A stretch of DNA of 64,000 nucleotides from positions 2,232,001 to 2,296,000 of the forward strand of contig JAEBUN010000004.1 in NCBI GenBank assembly GCA_023014365.1, given 5' to 3'. Both the position numbers and the translations under genes were made by a program. The DNA comes from Lepiota brunneoincarnata. Its lineage: Eukaryota; Basidiomycota; Agaricomycetes; Agaricales; Agaricaceae. The notes under the pieces were generated by a model. That model saw nothing but the letters and a program-made list of their open reading frames with translations. It was not told where the DNA came from and did no database searches. Positions 57,938-64,000 of the stretch are shown piece by piece; position 1 is the first letter of the stretch; every line of letters starts with the position of its first letter.

Positions 57938-59380
57938 TCACACTTTGAATAATTCTGGCTTCATGTTCTGCCCACCACGTCAGCCAAAAGCCACGAGAAA
58001 GCAAGGATGGCAAACTCACCAATTTGCACAGCCTTGCCACCAAACCCGCCAGCTGCACGAGCGTTCCGACACCCTCCAAAATCCGCATATGTGTAAAGCC
58101 CACCTCCTACCAAACTATTAGTGCTAGGTACCCTTGTCACAGGATCACGGCCATACCTTGATGTATTCCAATTTTGTATACTCTGGTAGTCTGCAATGGA
58201 AGAACGTTAGTGAGGACCCCGTTCTAAAAACAGCGACGCACTCATCAAAAGTCTTCACCACCCGGAATAGTGTAACCACAATGTCCACTGCGCTATATCC
58301 CTGATCCCAAAGCTCTTTTAGCTTCTCCAGGGCTGTGTCAATGTCCCCCTTCGCGCACGCTCGGATGACCGCTTGGATCACTATTGGGTGCGGCTGGTCA
58401 CAGACTTTGAATACATTGTCGCCCGAGATAAAGCCAAAGCCAGCGTAAGTCGACTGGAGGTTGTTAATGGCTTGTCGCATGTCTCCTTCCGAGGTGAATA
58501 TTAGTGCCGTCAGGCCGTCATCATTATATTTTACCTATCAACCAAAGTCAGTGTTCCCTCTACCCGGTTCAGAGACATTAGAATTGCACTTTTTCAGCTT
58601 CGCAGATCTCAAGGAGCCGTTTCAGGATTTCTTGATCCCGTAGTTTGGCATATCGGAGAATTGCGCAGCGGGATTGTATAGGTTCGATGATCTTGTTACT
58701 CATGTTGCAGGCTAGGCAGAATCGCGTGGTGTTGGAGAATATTTCCATTGTTCTTCGAAGTGCTTGCTGTGCTCCTGGCGTCATACTAAGCCCGAGCTTT
58801 AGTTGCACTCTCAGGATCAAAGCAAGGGCCCAGGTACACACCTGTCGGCTTCGTCCAAGATGACAATCTTATGTCGTCCGGGTGGTAGTGTCACTTTCTT
58901 CTGAGCGAATTGCTTGATCTTGGTCCGCACGACTTCGATACCTCTAACGACCAAGTCAGTACCCCTACAAAAGACCCACACAGTAGCATGCATACCGTTC
59001 ATCCGAGGCATTTAGTTCCAACACACCCTCCTTATACGCATCCCCCAACAACTGATGCGCTAGGCAGTGTATACTGGTCGTTTTACCGATCCCTGGCAGC
59101 CCCTAGCACAACTGTTAGCGCAGCAAACTCATCTTAAGTAGAGAAGATACTTGCAGAGATAATAATGTGAGGACAATTTCCATCCCGAGCAATTACTTTC
59201 AGCCGCTCGATCGTGTCAGAGTTGCCAACCACATCGTCGAGGGCTTTTGGCCGGTACTTCTCCACCCTAGGTCCCTCAGTTGATTGCGGGGCACATGTTT
59301 TACTGAAAAGCTCACCATGGAAGTTCATAAGGCTCTGTTGCAGCATTGCCGCTTACTGACTTTCCCTTACTACTACTCAT
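57938..59380 (-). CDS. RFC2: replication factor C small subunit, RFC2 (yeast Rfc4) type
   Basis: RFC loads PCNA onto primed DNA. Exons (minus): 59380-59316, 59266-59155, 59102-58996, 58943-58842, 58785-58590, 58534-58242, 58190-58157, 58106-58020, 57967-57938; 1026 nt, 341 aa. [20 protein letters not shown] (RFC box), Walker [41 protein letters not shown], Walker [21 protein letters not shown], then ARG-finger box [32 protein letters not shown] is specific for the human RFC2/yeast Rfc4 branch. Intron 59103-59154 begins with GC (GCAAGT). It starts 138 bases from the SerRS ATG on the other strand. Confidence 0.95.
59103..59154 (-). other. RFC2: GC-AG intron in the RFC gene
   Basis: On the minus strand the intron begins GCAAGT and ends GTGCTAG. 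Splicing here joins PHIIIS to [10 protein letters not shown] in phase zero, exactly as the Walker A region requires; no GT donor nearby does so. GCAAGT is the known consensus for this minor donor class. Confidence 0.8.
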
Positions 59381-59518
59381 GATGGAGATTTCGATCGACG
59401 CGTCTTGTCACGCAATGTCGGTGTGATGACGACGCGTGCCGTTTGCTAACAACCCCCGAAACAAACACTTTTCACGAAATCTACCGCCCCGGCTTTCTTG
59501 CGTTTAGCGGGTGAAAAC

Positions 59519-61220
59519 ATGCATAGCAGCAGTTGGCAAAAAGCGTGCCTTCGCTGCTGTCCACGAATCCCCATTCAGCATGGTGAGCTCTACTTCCTAG
59601 TCTTAGCAGGAAGACATAAGCTGATCAAGGATACGAGTTGCAAGAGCTTCCCTCCGAATTCGCCACTACATATCCTCTCAAACCAATGACAATCCAATAT
59701 TCAATAGTGAACTCCCAAAGCCAAAACTTGACTACCCCTCCATAGCCCAAAACCTTTCTGCCAAAATTGAAAACGCATGCGCCCGCAGAGCCCCTATCGA
59801 CGTTGGATCCGTTTCTACACTTGCCACCCTCTACGCTCAATACAAACACCATCTTCGTTTCATCAATTCCATCCGCCAAGAACAAAACTTACTCGGCACA
59901 GGAGATCCAAGGGGCGTCCAGAGAAGAGGACATCTTAAAGCGCACTTCACTTCTTGAAAAAGCCAAAACCCTAAAATCATCTCTCACAGAAGAAGAAAAC
60001 CGACTCGAGGCGCTCGAACACCGTCTTCTCGCACTCGCGCTCACATTCCCCAACGATACACACCCACACACCCCTATCGGACCGGAATCCCTCAGCAACA
60101 ATACTCTCAACTCATGGACCCACGCCCCTCCCAGCGACACCGTCCCGAGACCACCTCTCTATATGCAAAAAACTCAATTTACTCGATTTTGAAAGTGGTT
60201 CAGTGGTGACAGGTAGCTCATGGTACTACCTCCTTAACGAGGCCGCCCTCCTCGAATTGGCACTCACAAACTATGCACTGAGCATCGCGGTCGGGCATGG
60301 GTTCACTCCCGTCACGACCCCTGACATCGTCCGTGCCGACGTTGCTGCTCGATGCGGTTTTCAACCCCGTGAGCCAGGAGGCGCAGCATCACAGATGTAT
60401 CACATTGCCAATCCTCATTATCACCACGACCACGACCACCTACTCATCCTCTTCTTCGACCTCCTCGGCTCCACCAGAATTAATCCTCGCTGGGACTGCG
60501 GAAATTCCACTTGCGGGCATGTTCGCGAACAAGATATTTCCCTCCAATCAACTCCCTTTGAAAGTAGTTGGCGTTGGTCATGCGTTTCGCTCCGAGGCAG
60601 GTGCATCTGCAGAAAGTAGAGGTTTGTACCGCGTACATCAGTTCACAAAGGTCGAGCTGTTTGCGGTCACAACAAGAGACCAGAGCGAGGAGATTGATGG
60701 AATCCGTCAAGAATATCCAGAAGCACATTCTGGAAGGGCTCAACCTGCCATTTAGGTTTGTGTTGTTCTCTTCGCCGTTGTATCCCTCCCCAGCGACTGA
60801 CCGGGCTGTTGGTAAATAAAAAGGATACTCGATATGCCTTCTGAAGAACTCGGTGCAAGCTGCATACCGAAATACGACATGGAAGCATGGATGCCCGGTC
60901 GACAAACTTGGGGTGAAGTCTCCTCTCTTTCTAATTGTACTGACTACCAGGCCCGGAGGCTGCACATTCGCTATCGCCCCCTCACTCCCAAAGGTTCTAC
61001 TCCGGCCCAGTCGTGTAAGCTTCACACTGGCGCTTTGCCTTTTACACATACCCTTAACGGTACGGCTGTCGCCATCCCGAGGTTAATAGTTGCGCTATTG
61101 GAGAACGGCGCCGTATTTAGTGAGGATGGAGAGGTGGAGTATATTCGCTTGCCCAAGACCCTCAAGCCGTTTTGGATTGATAATAGGAAACCCCTCATCA
61201 GATGGGAAGGAGAGGAATAA
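59519..61220 (+). CDS. mitochondrial seryl-tRNA synthetase (four apparent +1 frameshifts)
   Basis: Class II aminoacyl-tRNA synthetase. Exons used: 59519-59582, 59647-60755, 60824-61220. Removing four bases gives 1566 nt, 521 aa. The first exon is Arg/Cys-rich (MHSSSWQKACLRCCPRIPIQ), then LRIRHYISS, suiting a presequence. N-terminal coiled-coil arm: EEDILKRTSLLEKAKTLKSS, EENRLEALEHRLLAL. Motif 1: SSWYYLLNEAALLELALTNY. Motif 2: ELILAGTAEIPLAG and VGHAFRSEAGASAESRGLYR, then FTKVELF. Motif 3: TLNGTAVAIPRLIVALLEN. Breaks: GG 59901-59902, CCC 60144-60146, CC 60439-60440, TT 60694-60695. The motifs are intact on both sides of each break. The first intron is the least certain part. Confidence 0.85.
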
Positions 61221-61513
61221 ATTAGTTATATTGTAGAGAATCCGCGATCGTACAGCATACATACTCCATACAGTTGAGTTCAAAAACACGTATTTATCCA
61301 TACAAGATTTGGTATTCTACTCATTCATCTAGAACTCTCTTCGATCAACTCGAGAATAGCATTGTACCCTTTATAAAGCAAAAGAAATTTCTTCTGAATA
61401 TTAGATTCAACATCAGGCACCTGAGACGGCTCCCTTGTCAGCAAATGGGTCAGCGAACGGGTTGTTACTGCCCTTCGACACCAATGCAAGGTCCACCCGA
61501 AGGACGACCAACA

Positions 61514-63099
61514 TCAGTCGTCTGAATCGTCTGACACGGTCACATAATTCCTGCGCTGTGACGGACCGGCACGCGCCTCGTCCTCAGAGGACTCATAGTC
61601 GCTGAAATCCGACAGCGTGCCCCGATTGTCGTGTATTTCCTCTCCAACATGATCGTCGGAAACCGTGATCGGTTTAAGTGGGGGAGGTAAACTCTTGGAC
61701 GAGGCGCCGAGGTCGAGATCCGCGAGATCTGGATGAACGAACGCTTCATAGGGGTTATTTGGTTGCTCTTTAACCTTTTTGTTGTCATCAAACTCCCTCG
61801 CCCTCTCTGCCGTAGCGTCCCGATCCGCTTGCGTTTGGCCCAGCTCTTCATCCGTGATGGTCGCTTCGACGAGTCCAGAAGTGATCGCCCTATCACTGGT
61901 AACGGTGAGGTCGTTATAGGTATCCAGTACTGATTCCAGACGTTCGTGGGTTTCGATCAAGGTCCCAATGAGTTCTTCATTCTCGACCAGCTTTTCAATG
62001 TTGTCAGACTTTGTGGAAAAGAACCAAGAAAAGGTTTACCCGAGTGTATCGCGCGATGATTGTTTTCGCAGGCTCGAGCTTTGGTTAGACAATTTTGGAC
62101 ATTCTCGTTGGATTGGAGGGTTTCTGTATCAAGGTTCACGAGCTGAGTGATTACTATTAGGGACCGAACCAGCATCTGAGCCAAGTTGGATACTCACCCT
62201 GATGGCATTGATCAGGCTGCTAGACGCCTGGGAAGCCTCGACAATGCTGGTCATTACCTTCGGCTTATCCTATGGAGGTCTCAGGCTGCTTCCCATTTGG
62301 ATACATCCGTTCGCATACCCTCTCAAAATTGAATGACCTCCGCCTCCTCCTCTCCCCATGTCTTTCCTTATTCTCTCTCTGCTCTCTGCTCGGCTTGTGC
62401 TTTTTGGGTTCCTCAGCCGGATGTCCAAGGTACGCCAACAACTCCTCGTTGGGGACCATCTTCTTATCTTTCTTGAACTGAGCGAGCAGCCCTTCGTATA
62501 CTGCCATAGTAGGATCACCACGGTACTGCTCCTGCCATGCCATCAGCACCAAATCCAACTTTTTCTTTACTCGCTTGTCGACAAATGAATCGTTCCGCAT
62601 CCCTTTGAGGACCTCCAGAAACTGGTGATCGGCGAAAGCATCTAACCGGTCTTGGAGATAAATAGCGTATAGGAACACGGAGAATCGGCCTACCTTTCAT
62701 CTTGTCTGGGATATTATCCAATAACGATCGCATGATCTACTAGGGCCGATATCAATACATAGTCAGTGACACTGAAAATACCTCCTCATCCTGGTCAGCC
62801 CATATTCCCCAAGTGGACTTACCACGATGGCTCGATACTGCTGATGCGCTTCTCCATGCTTCATCTTTTTTCTCAGAGCCCTCGCAACCTCTGGCGGCCT
62901 GTCGCCCCGCAAGTAATGAGATTCGGGCACTATCAAGAGCAAAGGGGAATATATGTTACCCCGAGTTTTGTAGATTAATAGCATCTACGAGTTCGGGCAT
63001 GCTGATCGAAAGTGTATAAGTACGTTGAAGACACTAGACATGCAGGAGATGGAAGACCCACCCTTCGTATGATTCCTCCGCTGTCTGTGCAGAAGTCAT
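61514..63099 (-). CDS. VHS-GAT domain protein, LSB5-like
   Basis: LSB5-type proteins bind ubiquitin, Arf and actin regulators at endosomes. Exons (minus): 63099-63062, 63001-62960, 62898-62823, 62736-62694, 62650-62319, 62269-62198, 62142-62040, 62008-61514, roughly 400 aa. VHS: MPELVDAINLQNSGPPEVAR, ALRKKMKHGEAHQQYRAIVI, LLDNIPDKMKD, then FADHQFLEVLKGMRNDSFVD and KVKKKLDLVLMAWQEQYRGD-like sequence. The GAT part follows (SSLINAIRLVNLDTETLQSN, VENEELIGTLIETHERLESV). The C-terminus is acidic (DFSDYESSEDEARAG). The junction 62009-62039 is doubtful: as drawn the intron is 31 nt and one base too many remains (CCC 62039-62041). Confidence 0.78.
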
Positions 63100-63457
63100 G
63101 ATATCTATCCAATCTGTCACAGACGACTGGAATTAGGGCTAGCTGTTAATACTAGAAACACATAGAAAGGGGCTCTGGCACGAACGTGAGGCTTCTCGCG
63201 TCCAAATGCCTGCTTGAAGTTGAAGCCTGACATTGATGGAGATATAGTGGTAAAGAGAAAACAAAGGTTGTGATCGCTTGACGATCGCTCAGTCATTACG
63301 TAATTCCAAGAAAGGTCATGACGTTTTGTTACAGTAGTATATGATGCCCAATATCCCAAAAAAAAAAAGAGGAGAGGAGAAAAAGTACAAGAATATGTGC
63401 AGCGAGAAGGTAGGTACAGTCTGTCTGTGATAGCTTTTCGTTGGATCGTCGGGTCCA
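63100..63457. other. intergenic, two minus-strand genes in tandem
   Basis: 358 bases with the promoter of the VHS-GAT gene and the 3' UTR of the next gene. A run of about eleven A (63359-63369) followed by purine-rich sequence is the only notable point. Confidence 0.5.
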
Positions 63458-64000
63458 TCATGCACCATCTTCTGGTACTGTTGATCCGCTCGTACCATCG
63501 TTGGTTGTTCCGCTTGCGATGTTGGCACCAGGTTGTACACCGGTCGAGATACTGTTCACACCTCTAGATTGAGCTATGCCAGTTGACATGACCACACCCA
63601 GGTTAGCGGACTGTGCACCGATTCCAACGGGGCTTTCAAGGTAGAGACGAATGAGAACAGTTTCCAAGGCGGCAACACTCGCACTGGGGTACTCAAAGTT
63701 CCGGGCGTGTCCTCGAACGGAGTGGAATAGCGTAGCCATATTTTCCCATCGATCGCTCACTGCATTAGCAGGGGCTGGAGGAGGAGCAGGGGGAGGGGGA
63801 GGGGGAGGAGGATATGTAAGTTGTGGTGGCTGGGGTACATATGCATAGGTTTGTGGAGATGTAACTGAGTACGCGTTTTGAGAAGGTAGTGGCGCCAACA
63901 TTGACACGGCAGTTGAAAATGTATTAGTAGGTGGTGGCACAGACGGCGCAGGTTGGGGGGATACAGTCGTTGACGGGACATTTGTTTGTTCGTTTATTGT
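63458..64000 (-). CDS. Pro-rich protein, C-terminal part (5' end outside window)
   Basis: The frame is open from the right edge to the TGA at 63458-63460, about 180 residues. It contains a poly-proline run (PPPPPPPPAPPPAPA) coded by a C-rich tract, then a short segment that looks folded: SDRWENMATLFHSVRGHARN followed by FEYPSASVAALETVLIRLYL. The end is Gly/Ser/Thr-rich. Nuclear regulators of basidiomycetes often have such tails, but I do not recognise this one. No start codon is assigned, since none is needed in the window. Confidence 0.6.
   Translation of the reverse strand, partial: TINEQTNVPSTTVSPQPAPSVPPPTNTFSTAVSMLAPLPSQNAYSVTSPQTYAYVPQPPQLTYPPPPPPPPAPPPAPANAVSDRWENMATLFHSVRGHARNFEYPSASVAALETVLIRLYLESPVGIGAQSANLGVVMSTGIAQSRGVNSISTGVQPGANIASGTTNDGTSGSTVPEDGA

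Noticed and set aside
62899..62959. Frame break at GGGG in the VHS-GAT gene
   Set aside because: Using the acceptor GCGACAG gives a 61-nt intron and LQNSGPPEVARALRKK in phase; no indel needed there.

Overview
The window is nuclear DNA of a filamentous basidiomycete, most likely an Agaricomycete. Nearly every gene is cut by many short introns (mostly 48-66 nt, GT...AG, often with a CTNAC/CTGAC-like branch point), genes sit a few hundred bases apart on both strands, and the products are conserved fungal housekeeping proteins plus mushroom-type hypothetical proteins. I see no phage, CRISPR, transposon, rRNA or tRNA gene. Gene models were built by hand, joining exons so that phases match; the added exon lengths divide by three in the clean genes.

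Layout: 1-1014 glycogenin (-, cut by the window edge); 1265-3560 ADCK2/Cqd1-like ABC1 kinase (+); 4411-6566 membrane-anchored beta-lactamase-fold serine hydrolase (-); 6738-7806 REV7 (+); 7883-9700 SNX4/Atg24-like sorting nexin (-); 9805-12174 GOST/lung-7TM receptor (+); 12279-16388 RPB2 (-); 16625-17778 fructosamine-3-kinase-like (-); 18052-19751 YqjM-type ene-reductase (+); 19892-21840 MFS transporter (-); 22028-23228 NDUFA9/Coq11-like SDR (-); 23345-25238 TFIIIB subunit BDP1 (-); 25407-27312 unknown CxxC protein (+); 27521-30572 unknown membrane protein (-); 30721-31761 SURF1 (-); 31964-35731 Sla2/End4 (+); 36434-39317 Ser/Pro-rich unknown (-); 40037-40781 lone voltage-sensor-like protein (-); 41096-42482 CWC25 (+); 42710-44727 DMC1 (+); 45062-46263 secreted RNase T2 (+); 46861-48570 Hst3/4-type sirtuin (+); 48762-49410 RPB6 (-); 50565-54327 RRM protein (+); 55045-56823 unknown (-); 56920-57811 CFD1/NUBP2 (-); 57938-59380 RFC2/Rfc4 (-); 59519-61220 mitochondrial SerRS (+); 61514-63099 VHS-GAT protein (-); 63458-64000 Pro-rich partial (-).

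The genes do not form one pathway. Themes recur by chance: Pol II subunits (RPB2, RPB6) and a Pol III factor (BDP1); DNA replication, repair and meiosis (RFC2, REV7, DMC1, a sirtuin); mitochondrial biogenesis (SURF1, SerRS, ABC1 kinase, SDR); endocytosis and endosomes (Sla2, SNX4, VHS-GAT). Several pairs are head to head with 100-320 bp between starts (RFC2/SerRS, SURF1/Sla2, BDP1/25407 gene, voltage-sensor/CWC25, FN3K/ene-reductase) and may share promoters.

The most striking non-gene signal is technical or mutational: about fifteen places in nine genes where the conserved reading frame continues only if one base is removed, almost all in G/C runs of 2-5, with only one apparent -1 case. Essential genes are affected, so run-length overcalls in the assembly are the best explanation. 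I did not find convincing evidence for a novel defence or mobile system here.
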